From contig CALIDI010000048.1 in assembly GCA_938023035.1 (NCBI GenBank), forward strand, positions 1-64,000: a stretch of DNA of 64,000 bases, read 5' to 3'. Position 1 is the stretch's first letter; every line of letters starts with the position of its first letter. Under the pieces are notes generated by a model. The model made no database searches and was not told the DNA's origin. It saw only the letters and a program-made list of their open reading frames with translations. A program made the translations under genes and the position numbers. Origin of the DNA: an uncultured Leptolyngbyaceae cyanobacterium. Lineage in GTDB: Bacteria; Cyanobacteriota; Cyanobacteriia; Leptolyngbyales; Leptolyngbyaceae. Of this stretch, positions 27,392 to 37,450 are shown piece by piece.

Positions 27392-28354
27392 ATGAGAATC
27401 CATCCTTTAGAGCGATTGAATACCAAGGTTATGGCCGCGATCGCGGCTGCCATCGTCACCCTAGTGGGTAGCCTCAGCCTACCCCAAGCCGCCGTTGCGT
27501 ATCCTATCTTTGCCCAGCAAGCCTACGAAAACCCCCGCGAGGCAACAGGCCGAATTGTGTGTGCCAACTGTCACTTAGCCCAAAAGCCAACCTACGTAGA
27601 AGTGCCTCAATCTGTTTTGCCAGACACGGTGTTTGAAGCCGTGGTTAAAATTCCTTACAATACTGAAGCGCAACAGGTTTTGGGAGATGGCAGCAAAGGG
27701 CCGTTGAACGTAGGCGCTGTTTTAATGTTGCCCGAAGGCTTTCGGATGGCACCAGAAGATCGGATGCCTGAAGAACTGAAGGAAAAGGTTCAAGATCTCT
27801 ATATTCAGCCCTACAGTGAAGATAAGCAAAACATTCTAGTCGTAGGGCCTCTTCCAGGAGAGCAATACCAAGAAATTGCCTTCCCAATTTTGTCACCCGA
27901 TCCCGGTACAGATAAGGCTCTTCGGTTTGGCAAATACTCGGTTCATGTCGGTGGTAATCGGGGCCGGGGACAAATTTACCTCAACGGTGAGAAGAGTAAC
28001 AACGCAGTCTACAATGCCTCAGTCGCAGGTACGATTACCTCAATTACTAAGTCAGAAGAGGGGAGTTATGAGGTAGTGATTCAGCCAGCGGAGGGTCAAT
28101 CCGTGACCGATGTGATTCCTCCTGGGCCTGCTTTGCTAGTGGCGGAGGGGCAAACGGTGGAAGCAGGAGCGGCATTAACCGAAAACCCCAATGTGGGCGG
28201 TTTTGGACAGGCTGACGCTGAGATCGTGTTGCAAAGTCCTGACCGGGTGAAGGGTTTGTTGGCTTTCTTTGCATTGGTGATCCTGGCCCAAATTTTGCTG
28301 GTACTGAAGAAGAAGCAAGTCGAGCGTGTGCAAGCGGCTGAGATGAACTTCTAG
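27392..28354 (+). CDS. petA: Cytochrome f
   Basis: The 320-residue precursor of the c-type cytochrome of the b6f complex, which passes electrons to plastocyanin or cytochrome c6. The signal peptide ends AAVA before YPIFAQQAY, making Tyr37 the mature N terminus whose amino group ligates the haem. The haem site is CANCH (Cys57, Cys60, His61). The long beta-rich lumenal domain is typical, and a single C-terminal membrane helix (about 286-305) is followed by [15 protein letters not shown]. It is cotranscribed with petC in most cyanobacteria and closely follows it here. A strong terminator lies 50 bases downstream. Confidence 0.98.
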   Translation: MRIHPLERLNTKVMAAIAAAIVTLVGSLSLPQAAVAYPIFAQQAYENPREATGRIVCANCHLAQKPTYVEVPQSVLPDTVFEAVVKIPYNTEAQQVLGDGSKGPLNVGAVLMLPEGFRMAPEDRMPEELKEKVQDLYIQPYSEDKQNILVVGPLPGEQYQEIAFPILSPDPGTDKALRFGKYSVHVGGNRGRGQIYLNGEKSNNAVYNASVAGTITSITKSEEGSYEVVIQPAEGQSVTDVIPPGPALLVAEGQTVEAGAALTENPNVGGFGQADAEIVLQSPDRVKGLLAFFALVILAQILLVLKKKQVERVQAAEMNF

Positions 28355-28403
28355 AAGTCCTCAAAATCTGACCTTCAGGTACGGAAAGTTGTGCCTGTTT
28401 TGG

Positions 28404-28432
28404 AGGGGAAAGCATTGGCTTTTCCCCTTTTT
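28404..28432 (+). terminator. Rho-independent terminator of petCA
   Basis: GGGGAAAGC, loop ATTG, then GCTTTTCCCC forms a stem with one bulge, running directly into TTTTT. It lies 50 bases after the petA stop. Confidence 0.85.
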
Positions 28433-28664
28433 AGTTGTGGCCTTAGTTCCTGCTGCCACGCAATGTGCAGGCTAAACAAACACGGTGGGAGTCTTGGTTC
28501 AAAAGCCATCAGGCTTGCAACTAGGCTTAACTAGGGCAAACACCGCTATCTGTTTGATGTGCCCGTTGACAGTATGGAATGTTGATTTTAGCCAGGTTGT
28601 CACTGGTTCCATACCCTGCACCTCAGCGGTAAAGAACGACAGGTTTGCGTTTATGTAAGCGAGA

Positions 28665-28777
28665 GCATGTCACCTTTGCAGGCCCTCAGCCCGCAGCCCT
28701 TCTCTAACCTGGGAGCAGGGGAGTCAGGCCATCTCAAAGTCCCTCTCCCAAATTGGGAGAGGGCAAAAGCGACATGC
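28665..28777 (-). repeat. Dispersed repeat family 1, copy B (inverted)
   Basis: The ends GCATGTCACCTTTGC and GCAAAAGCGACATGC are imperfect inverted repeats. Two inner hairpins are visible, including CCCTCTCCCAAATTGGGAG followed by AGGG. The orientation is opposite to copies A, C and D, judged by the position of the AGGCCCTCA block. Confidence 0.7.
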
Positions 28778-28820
28778 ACCCATGTAAGCCATTATGTAAG
28801 CCATTAGGGACTCGCCGGAA

Positions 28821-28870
28821 AAGATAGCTTTGCTTAGAAAGCTTGGGACAAAACCAAGTGCTCAACCGCC
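28821..28870. repeat. Dispersed repeat family 3, copy 1
   Basis: AAGATAGCTTTGCTTAGAAA through CAAAACCAAGTGCTCAACCG matches 47491-47540 at 41 of 50 positions by eye. Confidence 0.6.
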
Positions 28871-29018
28871 CTACTATCTGCGCTTTCCCCCGTTGGGATC
28901 TGGTTTCGCCCTATGTCGCGTTGCGAAACGACTGCGCTCAGCCCTCAACAGCCCTGTGATTCATCATTAACTGGCAAGTCTCTAGCGTATTTTAAGCACT
29001 CAGTATTTTACCAAGGAC

Positions 29019-30557
29019 CTATTCCATTAGGGGGCAATCGGGCTGGTTAAACAAGCTCGCATCCAGGTAGTTGACGCGGGCAAAAGGGGCCAGTGCAGTT
29101 AGAACCTGTTGGCCATAACTACGGTGGACAACCCGGCTATCAAACATGGCAACGACTCCCTGCCGTTCACGAACCGGGGCGATCGCCCGTTGCAGTTTAT
29201 TCAACGCTTCTGGCAACAAAAAGAGGCGAAACCAGTCTTGCCGCTGCCGCTTGTAGTAAGTCACCCGCCCTGCAATTAGGGGATCTTCCAGGGAAGGGAG
29301 GGGGAGCGTTGCGACCGCCATCACCTGAGGGGTGGGCAATACTGCCTGATAGGTTTGCCAAAACTCCCACCCCGTCACCAATACGCCATTATCATCCAGA
29401 CAGGTACGCTCTACCTGCACCCGAGAGCCAAACTCTGCGGCCAAACGAGAGCCAATCTGGGCCTTTAGCGGCGTATCTCCCACCAGCAAAACGGTGAGTC
29501 CCTGCCCCCCAGAGCTGAAGCGCAACAGGCTATGCATCTCCTGCATCAGCGCCCTCTGAAACTGCTCCGTGTTAGGCATAGGTAGACGTTCAGGCAGATA
29601 GAGATGAATCAGCTCATCCTGGCGATCAGGAGTGAACTTAACACAGGTTAAATCTTCTAACCCCAGCCGTTGTCGATAAACATTGGCTTCTGCATCTAAA
29701 TCGAGCGCTCCCCCGATTAAAATCACTGGTTGCTTTGTCCAAATCGGTTGCAGCGCTTCAGATACCTGCATCGGGCTGACATGGAGGGTAAATTGGCCCA
29801 ATTGCCGGGAGATGCCAGCCCAGAGGATTTGTGCCGAGGTTGAGCCAATTGGGTAAAATGGTTGCCACTCCACTGGAATGGGAGGAGTGGGCGAGGTGGC
29901 CAGCAAAAACTCAAACAGACATTCCAAAATCCTTTGTTCGTAAGGTTCTAACAGGCAGCAGTTGTAGGGATTGGGCGGACGCTGAAAGATGGTTTTCGTC
30001 AATTGCACCCGCGCATCACGAATTGCATCCGTATGCTTCGGGCAAGCTAACATGAGGGCTTCCCAATCTCTAGGCTGGAGGCGGCTGGTAAGGGTTGCAT
30101 TGGCCCACTGCTCTAGGTCATCCACCCCGTCTAGAATCGTGGGTATTGCTTCAGGAAAACGACCTTCCCCAAGCAGACGATCGCGCAGCCAGGTTTCAGG
30201 TGTGGTCAGGAGTAACCCCTTAAAGTCTTCTCCAGGAAAGCGATCGCCAGTACGAATCGGTTTACTAGCCTCAACCCATTGCCCCAACTGGGGAATTTCA
30301 ACCATGAGCAGACGTTGCTGCACCTCCTCAGATGCAACTAACACCACTGCGCCTGGCCAGAGCAACACTGGCACCAGATAGCTGAGGCGATAACGCCCCT
30401 GATAACGAGATAACGCATCGGTTTGCAGCAGCGCACTGCGCCCTAACCGCAAAGCACGCGCCACCAGCCGCGCCATCGTGAGATGATGAGACCAATAGGG
30501 CTTGCCTTGCTCGCGCAAAAAAGCACGGAGTCGCTGGTGAACTTCTACCTCAATCAC
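29019..30557 (-). CDS. DinG-like superfamily 2 helicase homologue with degenerate ATP site
   Basis: The 512-residue protein resembles cyanobacterial proteins named ATP-dependent DNA helicase (DinG/XPD-related). The C-terminal part fits the family best: MFDSRVVHRSYGQQVLTAL resembles the DinG motif VI region, and LLRFSSGGQGLTVLLVGDTP is a plausible motif IV area. The Walker A position (about 44-60) reads LLQTDALSRYQGRYRLSYL, lacking a GKT/GKS, and the DEAH box equivalent is DGVDD (143-147). ATPase activity is therefore doubtful. I chose the GTG at 30557 (starting VIEVEVHQRLR as in relatives); a TTG lies nine bases earlier. It is followed on the minus strand by unrelated spacer. Confidence 0.7.
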   Translation of the reverse strand: MIEVEVHQRLRAFLREQGKPYWSHHLTMARLVARALRLGRSALLQTDALSRYQGRYRLSYLVPVLLWPGAVVLVASEEVQQRLLMVEIPQLGQWVEASKPIRTGDRFPGEDFKGLLLTTPETWLRDRLLGEGRFPEAIPTILDGVDDLEQWANATLTSRLQPRDWEALMLACPKHTDAIRDARVQLTKTIFQRPPNPYNCCLLEPYEQRILECLFEFLLATSPTPPIPVEWQPFYPIGSTSAQILWAGISRQLGQFTLHVSPMQVSEALQPIWTKQPVILIGGALDLDAEANVYRQRLGLEDLTCVKFTPDRQDELIHLYLPERLPMPNTEQFQRALMQEMHSLLRFSSGGQGLTVLLVGDTPLKAQIGSRLAAEFGSRVQVERTCLDDNGVLVTGWEFWQTYQAVLPTPQVMAVATLPLPSLEDPLIAGRVTYYKRQRQDWFRLFLLPEALNKLQRAIAPVRERQGVVAMFDSRVVHRSYGQQVLTALAPFARVNYLDASLFNQPDCPLME

Positions 30558-30660
30558 AGATGACAAAACTCGTTTATCAAATGACCTTCATTTTGACACA
30601 CTCCCAGGAAGGTTCCCAATCAAGTCGATCAAGAAGAGCCGCTGAGAGGCGAGCAATGTC

Positions 30661-32229
30661 TCAACCCTGACTCACCGTTGAACCCGGCGCAAAGTCAAAA
30701 TACTGGACGAATTCCATTAACTTAGTAAACTCTGGCAAAGGAAACGGGCGATCGCGCAGAACGCTAGCCGTCACCACGCCATCCCCTGTTTCAATCAGGC
30801 GTTTACTGAATAAGGGATGATGGTAAATCGTCAGGGACTGCCCACTTGAACTCAGCAGGACAAGGCGGCTAGGAGCCTTGAGAAATCGAAAACGCTCTAA
30901 GCGGGTCACCAAGTCTGGTGATAGTTTGAAATGATGAGTCTGGGTCAAGAAGGTCTCGCGCATGTTAGCCAGCATGTGATAGCGTTCTGGGCTGAAGTAG
31001 TTGATTACTTCCTTGGCTTCTAACATCTTCACCAGTTGGTGCAGTTGCTTCTGTACTTGAGGGGCATCTCCAAAGGGAGCAATTACCCCATAGGCCGTTA
31101 AAAATAACGGGTCATCGCTTCCCATCTCAAAGATCAGAGATGTCCGCCGTCGCCCCATGCGGATATTCGGTGGGTTAAATCGCAAATTATCGAACTGAGC
31201 AAGTTGCCGATAGGCCGCTGCCAACATCATGTTCGTTTCATGATCCAACGCCGCATCAATTTGAATTTCGACCGTGGGAGGCATTTCCCTAAAAAAGAGT
31301 GGCACAGAGTCCGTCCCGATCCGTTGAACACAGCTCTGATCCCCATTGGGGCTGATATCTACCCACTCGCAGGTCATGCCTTCTGTTTTAATGCCAAAGC
31401 GGGTCACATCATAGATTTTTGCCCCTGTAAGCGTCGCCCCACTCAAATCAGCACCCACCCAGTCAGCCCCAATCAGATTTGCTCGGGTCAGATCTACATG
31501 TACTAGGCTGGTGCCATTCAAGCTGGCATAGCTCAGGTTTGTGCCCGTTAGGTTGGCCCCACTCAGCTTGGCCCCACTCAAATCAGCCCAGCGCAAATCG
31601 GCCCCACTCAAATCAGCCCAGCGCAGGTTGGCTCCACTCAGGTTTGCCCCGCGCAGGTTCACCCGGCTTAAATTGGCCTGCCGTAGTTCTGTGTTGCTGA
31701 GATCGGCACTGCTAAAGTCTGCGCTACTGAGATCGGTGCCATGGAGATTGGCCCCACTCAGAGTGGCGGCAGTAAACACTGTCCACTTTAAATCAGCGCG
31801 ACTGAGATTCGCCTGTGTCAGAATTGCTCCGCGTAGTTTGGCATCCTTCAAGTCTGCTCCGCTGAGATTTGCCCGATTCAAGTTTGCGCCGCTCAAGTCG
31901 GTTCGGGTCAACTCTGCCCTAACCAGGGATGCCGCAAACATTTCGGCATTGCTCAGGTCTGCCATGGCCAAGTTTGCGACATTCAGAATGGCTTCGGTCA
32001 AGTTTGCGCCGCTCAGATTCGCACCACTGAGCTTCGTGACATTTAACTTGGCTTTGCTTAAGTTTGCGCCACTGAGGTTGCTACCACTGAGATTGGCCAC
32101 GCTGAGGTTGGCTTCACTCAGGTCGGCTTGGCTCAGATTCACGCCGCTGAGGTTGGCTTCATTCAGGCTAGCACCTGCAAAGTTGCGTTCCCCAGCGGCG
32201 TATCGTTTTAGGAGTTCCTCGGCATTCAT
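30661..32229 (-). CDS. Pentapeptide-repeat protein with C-terminal globular domain
   Basis: About residues 15-285 are tandem pentapeptide repeats A(D/N)LSG/xx, expected to form a right-handed quadrilateral beta-helix (for example LSGANLSGANLTEAIL and ADLSGADLRWADLSGAKL). The remaining roughly 230 residues form a separate domain beginning near VEIQIDAALDHETNMMLAAA, rich in alpha/beta elements and of unknown function; similar tails occur in cyanobacterial pentapeptide proteins. No signal peptide is seen, so it is probably cytoplasmic. I chose the ATG at 32229 (MNAEELLKRYAAGERNF, the usual family start); another ATG at 32250 adds seven residues. It is divergent from tyrA 80 bases away. Confidence 0.88.
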   Translation of the reverse strand: MNAEELLKRYAAGERNFAGASLNEANLSGVNLSQADLSEANLSVANLSGSNLSGANLSKAKLNVTKLSGANLSGANLTEAILNVANLAMADLSNAEMFAASLVRAELTRTDLSGANLNRANLSGADLKDAKLRGAILTQANLSRADLKWTVFTAATLSGANLHGTDLSSADFSSADLSNTELRQANLSRVNLRGANLSGANLRWADLSGADLRWADLSGAKLSGANLTGTNLSYASLNGTSLVHVDLTRANLIGADWVGADLSGATLTGAKIYDVTRFGIKTEGMTCEWVDISPNGDQSCVQRIGTDSVPLFFREMPPTVEIQIDAALDHETNMMLAAAYRQLAQFDNLRFNPPNIRMGRRRTSLIFEMGSDDPLFLTAYGVIAPFGDAPQVQKQLHQLVKMLEAKEVINYFSPERYHMLANMRETFLTQTHHFKLSPDLVTRLERFRFLKAPSRLVLLSSSGQSLTIYHHPLFSKRLIETGDGVVTASVLRDRPFPLPEFTKLMEFVQYFDFAPGSTVSQG

Positions 32230-32309
32230 GGAAGCAAGGGGCAGATGCATGGGTGGATAGGGTGCGTTGAGCTTAAAATTAGCCCAGAGCTTTTAGCAGC
32301 ATAGCAAGA

Positions 32310-33158
32310 ATGAACATCGGCATTGTCGGTTTAGGGTTGATTGGCGGCTCCCTGGGGCTGGATTTGCGATCGCAGGGATATCGCGTTTTGGGAGTTAGCC
32401 GCCAGGTCGCTACCTGCGAACAGGCGATCGCCCGGGGAATTGTTGACGCCGCCAGCACCGATGGGCAATTGCTAGAGACTGCGAACCTGGTATTTCTCTG
32501 TACACCCCTGGGAGTCATGGAGACCACCGTTAAAGCCATCATTCCCCATTTATCTCCAGAAACAACGTTAACAGATGTGGGATCCGTCAAGGCTTGGGTC
32601 GTGAATACCTTGGCTCCCCTATGGCCTAACTTTGTTGGCGGCCATCCCATGGCAGGTACAGCAGATAGTGGGGTCGCAGCCGCCCAGAGGGGGTTATTTC
32701 AGGATGCACCCTATGTACTGACCCCCACAGCAACCACTCCAAAATCGGCCTTAGAGCAGGTCGAGAAAGTCGTACAGAGTTTACACGTCCGGATTTACCA
32801 TTGTTCCCCAGAGGAGCATGACTTAGCCGTTGCCTGGATTTCCCATTTGCCGGTAATGATAAGTGCCAGCCTGATTGCCGCTTGTGTTCAAGAAGCTAAT
32901 TTAGAAGTGCAACTGCTGGCAAAAGCCTTGGCCAGTTCTGGCTTTCGTGATACCAGTCGAGTCGGGGGCGGTAACCCAGAGTTGGGCCTGATGATGGCTC
33001 AGTATAATCAGAAATCCCTGCTGCGATCGCTTGATACCTATCGTCAGCAACTCGATCACCTCATAGAGGCGATCGCCCAAAGCGATTGGGCGACTCTCCA
33101 AGCTTTATTGGAGCAAACCCGGCAAACGCGATCAGCGTTTACAACCAACCCCCATTGA
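32310..33158 (+). CDS. tyrA: Prephenate/arogenate dehydrogenase
   Basis: The 282-residue enzyme makes tyrosine by oxidative decarboxylation of arogenate (cyanobacterial type) or prephenate. The N-terminal NADP-binding Rossmann motif is GLGLIGGSLG (7-16). Further family signatures are FLCTPLG, TDVGSVK, GGHPMAGTADSG (active-site His), WISHLPVMISASL and SSGFRDTSRVGGGNPELG. It is short, with no chorismate mutase or ACT domain, like the arogenate-specific Synechocystis enzyme; the substrate preference is inferred from that similarity. The ATG at 32310 is clear. hppD, which uses the transamination product of tyrosine, is in the same window but 22 kb away. Confidence 0.95.
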   Translation: MNIGIVGLGLIGGSLGLDLRSQGYRVLGVSRQVATCEQAIARGIVDAASTDGQLLETANLVFLCTPLGVMETTVKAIIPHLSPETTLTDVGSVKAWVVNTLAPLWPNFVGGHPMAGTADSGVAAAQRGLFQDAPYVLTPTATTPKSALEQVEKVVQSLHVRIYHCSPEEHDLAVAWISHLPVMISASLIAACVQEANLEVQLLAKALASSGFRDTSRVGGGNPELGLMMAQYNQKSLLRSLDTYRQQLDHLIEAIAQSDWATLQALLEQTRQTRSAFTTNPH

Positions 33159-33928
33159 AACTTCAAAATATCGCTTTGGCTATACCAACTACAGATGAGC
33201 ATAACCCACAGCTTAAAAGCCTTTTCCTACAAGGATTGGGCAGAGTCATCAACCATCATGCTTCAGCATTGATTAGTATTAGAGCGTTGAGAACAAAAAC
33301 CAATGCTCAGCCCGCGCTTTTGTGGGAGATAAGGTAACCAGAGCCTTAGGTGCCTTGGTTGCCACACTCGCTACTCTACCCCACCCTTTTAGCTTACCAA
33401 TGGGGGCCGCACCCTTTAGGGTTTGGGTACGGCGGCATCCCTGGGCGCAGTGTTTTTTGAAAGGTGTCCACCCGCTGCGATCCGGGCAATCACTACCGCC
33501 GCTCTACCGCTAAAACGCGCGGCGATTTTATTGGCGGGGCTGTTGACCAGAACCTTTCTGTAGGGCCTCTCACCGTTAAAGAGAAGACCACAGTCTCACC
33601 TAGGCGAGACAGGCTAGAATGATGCTCTGATTAATTGGCATGGAGTCAGAGAAGCCCATGGGCTAGGATTCTGTCAGGGCGATTCTGATGGGTTGTAAGC
33701 TCTCAGATTGAACCTCCATCCATCTATTCAGAGGAGGTCAGTGGTTACGTTACAGGTTGGGTTGACTGAACCCATTCTTCAGAATCCATTGTCTTAAGGA
33801 GCAGTGAACACTGCCCGCTTTGATCAGATCGTCTTTCATTTCTGCTGGATTCACCTGGAAAAACTCCCCCCTTTGCCTTTCTGCGATCGCTCTTTGTTTC
33901 ATGTGTCAAACCTATTTTTGCTGAAGCC
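33159..33928. other. Spacer upstream of purC, no gene accepted
   Basis: About 770 bases. Short plus-strand ORFs at 33322-33513 and 33804-34076 are arginine/proline- or histidine-rich shadows and were not accepted. The purC promoter should be near the 3' end; CTCACCTAGGCGAG (about 33595-33608) is a small palindrome. Confidence 0.4.
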
Positions 33929-34657
33929 ATGTCTACCCTCCAGAAGCTCTACGAAGGTAAAGCAAAGATTCTCTATCAGACAAATGAGCCAGATGTTTTA
34001 CTGGCACATTTCAAGGACGATGCGACAGCCTTTAATGCACAAAAAAAAGGCCGCATTCAAAACAAAGGTGAAATGAACTGCACCATTGCCGCCCATCTAT
34101 TTCGTCAGTTGGCGGCGAGAGGGATTCCAACCCACTTTGTGGATCAGCCTAGCCCCAATGAAATGCGAGTCAGAGCCGTAAAAATATTGCCCCTAGAGGT
34201 CGTTGTCAGGAACATTGCAGCCGGCAGTCTCTGTCAAGAGACAGGAATTCCTTTAGGTACGGTGTTGCCTCAGCCATTGGTCGAGTTTTATTACAAAAAC
34301 GATGGGCTAGGAGACCCCCTGCTTACCCGCGATCGCCTGCTGTTGTTAGAACTAGCTACCCCAGAGCAACTGGTTCAGCTCCAGCAGATGGCATTGCAAA
34401 TCAATACCCTGCTTCAGGAATTCTTCAATCAGTGTGGCATCACCCTGGTTGATTTCAAACTGGAGTTTGGGCTGGATGCTGACCAGACCCTCGTTCTAGC
34501 CGATGAAATCAGCCCTGACACCTGCCGTCTCTGGAACCAGGCAGAAACAGACCCCCAACAGCGGGTAATGGACAAAGATCGCTTTCGCCATGACCTCGGC
34601 TCAGTGGAATCTGCCTATGAACAGGTCATGCAGCGAGTACTGGCCCACCAGCTTTAG
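33929..34657 (+). CDS. purC: Phosphoribosylaminoimidazole-succinocarboxamide synthase
   Basis: SAICAR synthase joins aspartate to CAIR in the eighth step of de novo purine synthesis. The 242-residue protein has the family hallmarks LYEGKAKILYQT, ATAFNAQKKG, KGEMNCTIAAHLF, VVVRNIAAGSLCQETGI, EFYYKNDGLGDP, LVDFKLEFG and LADEISPDTCRLW. Length is normal. The ATG at 33929 begins MSTLQKLYEGKAK, as in relatives. No other purine genes are adjacent. Confidence 0.97.
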   Translation: MSTLQKLYEGKAKILYQTNEPDVLLAHFKDDATAFNAQKKGRIQNKGEMNCTIAAHLFRQLAARGIPTHFVDQPSPNEMRVRAVKILPLEVVVRNIAAGSLCQETGIPLGTVLPQPLVEFYYKNDGLGDPLLTRDRLLLLELATPEQLVQLQQMALQINTLLQEFFNQCGITLVDFKLEFGLDADQTLVLADEISPDTCRLWNQAETDPQQRVMDKDRFRHDLGSVESAYEQVMQRVLAHQL

Positions 34658-35119
34658 CTGCGCTGACGCCAGGTCAATAGTAAGTGCTGACCTGCAACGA
34701 TCCAGATGATTGGATCCTTGCCATGCTCGTTTTGATGCCTCAAGGCGGGTTGTTTACGGCAGCGCTTCGGAGACTGTTGGCGGGGCAACGGCGCAAACAG
34801 GTGGCCAACCGGCCCAACTAGCGATCACAAAGGCTTGATCGTTTGCTTGGTTGTATTCAGGATCAGTGCATTCAAACAAGCAATCAGTAATGATTTGTCG
34901 CTTTCAGGACGTTGTCGTCTTTCCGGATCGATCAATCGTTAACCAGGCACGCTTGTTTACTGTCAGGTTACTGTCAGTCGCAATTCCCAAAGCAGATGAG
35001 TAAAGGTACTCAGCAATAGGGTAAAATTCTTCAGTTTGCCCTGTTCAGTGTTCCCAGTCTTTACCTGTGTCTTGACCGAAGTTTTTAACGTGGTGTGTGG
35101 ATTCGTTGGGTATTAACTT
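34658..35119. other. Spacer between purC and the omp85 operon
   Basis: A perfect 7-bp inverted repeat, CAGGTCA (34670-34676) with TGACCTG (34688-34694), follows the purC stop but lacks a T run. A 45-codon frame starting GTG at 34684 (MLTCNDPDDWILAMLVLMPQ when read as Met) is open to 34821. It has a hydrophobic stretch and a basic tail, but is unsupported. The rest should hold the operon promoter. Confidence 0.4.
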
Positions 35120-37450
35120 ATGCGATTTTCTCCAGTTTTGGTGGCGTTTTTAGCAACAACCGCAACCGTCAGTCTGTCTCACTCTGCCCAAGGGCAAACC
35201 GCCGATTCGTTGCTGGCTCACTCAAATCGGTCTGAACAAGAAAGTCATCCCGCCGCTGATGCGGGTCGAGCCGCCCCGATCGAAAAGCCAACCCTTGCGG
35301 CCCCAATCAGCGCCACTGCCGCGACAGAAATAGCCCCGCCAGAGCGCATTCATGCTGAAACATTGGCGGCTCAGGCTGCGATCGTGGCTCAAGAAATTAG
35401 ACCGACGACCCCTTCCCAAGAAACACCAGATCGCCTGCAATTTCCTCCCCAGGATGTAGTTCCCGGCACCCCGACGGGTTTGCCTGCCGAAACCCGACCA
35501 GCACCCGCCCCTGAGCCGTCAACGCCAGATCAGCCATCCGTTACGCCTAGCCAACCCGCCCCTACTGCCGAACCGACATCACCCTTAACACCAGCGACAC
35601 CCACCACCCCACCCCAGGCCGACGAACCCCGTGTATTGGTTGCAGAAGTGGATGTCGTTGATCGAGATGGAAAACTCACTGACGCTCTCCGGGATGAGGT
35701 TTATCGGGTGATTCGCACTCGACCTGGGCAGGTCACAACCCGGTCGCAGTTGCAGGAAGATGTCAGCGCTATTTTTAAGACGGGCTTCTTCTTTAGTGTT
35801 GAGCCGATTCCTGAAGATACTCCTTTAGGCGTGCGGGTGACTTTTCGCGTGGGGGTTAACCCGGTGTTGCAGCGGGTCGAGGTGCAGGGTACTCAGGTAC
35901 TCCCCGATAGTGTCGTTCAGGAGGCGTTTGCTGGCCAATATGGCAGTGTTCTTAACCTGAATCGTCTGGATGATGGCATTAAGACGATTAACAAATGGTA
36001 TCAAGACAATGGTTACGTTCTAGCCCAGGTACTGGATTCGCCCCAGGTATCGCCAGAAGGGGTAGTGATTTTGGATGTCGCGGAAGGTGTGATTGAAGAC
36101 ATCCAAGTTAAGTTCATCGACAAGGAAGGAGAAGAAACGGACGACAAGGGCAACCCGATTCGGGGGCGTACTCGTGCTTTTATCATTACTCGCGAGTTTG
36201 AACAAAAACCGGGGGATGTGTTTAATCGAGCGAAGGCCGAGCGCGACTTGCAGCGTGCCTTTGGACTTAATATTTTTGAGGATTTACGCATTTCTCTCAA
36301 CCCGGGTAAGGATCCGCGTAAGGTGGTTGTGGTGGCCAATGTGGTGGAGAAAAATACCGGAAACGTTGCTCTGGGTGCCGGTATTAGTTCGGCCAGTGGT
36401 TTGTTTGGTACGGTCAGTTACCAGCAACAAAACTTTGGCGGTAATAACCAGAAACTTGGAGCCGAGTTTCAATTGGGTCAGCGGGAGTTGTTGTTTGACT
36501 TTAGCTTTACCGATCCCTGGATCGCCGGTGACCCCTACCGTACTTCCTATACGGTGAATGTGTTTAAGCGGCGGAGTATTTCCCTGATTTTTGATGGTGG
36601 TGATCCAGAAGTGCGATTGCCGGCACCAAACCGCGATCGCCCTCGGGTTAACCGTACCGGTGCAGGCATCAGTTTCTCGCGCCCCCTTAGCAAAGATGTG
36701 TTTAAGCGGGCTGAGTGGACAGCCTCCCTAGGGCTGCAATACCAGCGCATTGCGATTCGGGATGCAGACGGTGAGGTCAGTCCAATAGATGAATTAGGCA
36801 ATGACCTAAGCTTTAGCGGTAGCGGCAAGGATGACCTCTTGAGTCTACAGTTTGGCCTAGTGCGCGATCGCCGGGATAATCCCCTGCGGCCTACGGGGGG
36901 GTCACTGCTGCGCTTAGGGATGGAGCAAACTGTGCCCATTGGCTTAGGGAACATCTTTTACAATCGCTTGCGGGCTAGTTACAGTTTCTATCTACCTGCC
37001 CGCTTCCTCAATTTTGCCAAGGAATGTCGGAACCCCAAAGCCACTCCCCAAGAGTGCCCCCAAGTATTAGCCTTTAATGTTCAGGGGGGGACTGTGCTGG
37101 GGGATCTACCTCCCTATGAGGCCTTTTCCCTTGGGGGTAGTAACTCGGTACGGGGCTACGATGAAGGCGATCTAGCGGCGGCTCGCAGCTATATCCAGGC
37201 CACGGTGGAGTATCGCTTCCCGCTGTTTTCCTTTATTTCAGGTGCGGCCTTCATTGATGCGGCCACATCTTTAGGCAGTCAGGATAGCGTTAAGGGCGAC
37301 CCTGGCGGAGTCCGCAACAAACCCGGGAATGGCCTGGGCTATGGTTTAGGGTTACGCATTCAGTCTCCGATTGGGCCTATTCGGATTGATTATGGTTTTA
37401 ATGATCGGGGAGACAGCCGCCTCCACTTTGGAATTGGGGAGCGTTTTTAA
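35120..37450 (+). CDS. Omp85/BamA family outer-membrane protein
   Basis: The cyanobacterial Omp85 (Toc75-related) inserts beta-barrel proteins into the outer membrane. The 776-residue precursor has a signal peptide (about 1-26, ending SAQGQ), a proline/threonine-rich linker to about 170, three POTRA domains (about 170-410; for example [20 protein letters not shown]) and a C-terminal 16-stranded barrel (about 420-776). The conserved lid-lock loop reads [18 protein letters not shown], and the protein ends with FHFGIGERF-like aromatic sequence (LHFGIGERF). The ATG at 35120 is chosen. It heads a five-gene operon with lpxC, fabZ, lpxA and lpxB; its stop overlaps the lpxC start by one base. Confidence 0.95.
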   Translation: MRFSPVLVAFLATTATVSLSHSAQGQTADSLLAHSNRSEQESHPAADAGRAAPIEKPTLAAPISATAATEIAPPERIHAETLAAQAAIVAQEIRPTTPSQETPDRLQFPPQDVVPGTPTGLPAETRPAPAPEPSTPDQPSVTPSQPAPTAEPTSPLTPATPTTPPQADEPRVLVAEVDVVDRDGKLTDALRDEVYRVIRTRPGQVTTRSQLQEDVSAIFKTGFFFSVEPIPEDTPLGVRVTFRVGVNPVLQRVEVQGTQVLPDSVVQEAFAGQYGSVLNLNRLDDGIKTINKWYQDNGYVLAQVLDSPQVSPEGVVILDVAEGVIEDIQVKFIDKEGEETDDKGNPIRGRTRAFIITREFEQKPGDVFNRAKAERDLQRAFGLNIFEDLRISLNPGKDPRKVVVVANVVEKNTGNVALGAGISSASGLFGTVSYQQQNFGGNNQKLGAEFQLGQRELLFDFSFTDPWIAGDPYRTSYTVNVFKRRSISLIFDGGDPEVRLPAPNRDRPRVNRTGAGISFSRPLSKDVFKRAEWTASLGLQYQRIAIRDADGEVSPIDELGNDLSFSGSGKDDLLSLQFGLVRDRRDNPLRPTGGSLLRLGMEQTVPIGLGNIFYNRLRASYSFYLPARFLNFAKECRNPKATPQECPQVLAFNVQGGTVLGDLPPYEAFSLGGSNSVRGYDEGDLAAARSYIQATVEYRFPLFSFISGAAFIDAATSLGSQDSVKGDPGGVRNKPGNGLGYGLGLRIQSPIGPIRIDYGFNDRGDSRLHFGIGERF

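Larger units (their letters stand above)
28433..29018. other. Spacer holding two dispersed repeats
   Basis: About 585 bases between the petCA terminator and the 3' end of the helicase-like gene. It includes a family 1 repeat (28665-28777) and a family 3 repeat (28821-28870). I see no gene. Confidence 0.5.

Noticed and set aside
31541-32260. 239-codon plus-strand ORF opposite the pentapeptide gene
   Set aside because: It is the antisense shadow of a periodic gene: 15-base repeats keep the opposite frame open and give an artificial arginine/proline/leucine repeat.
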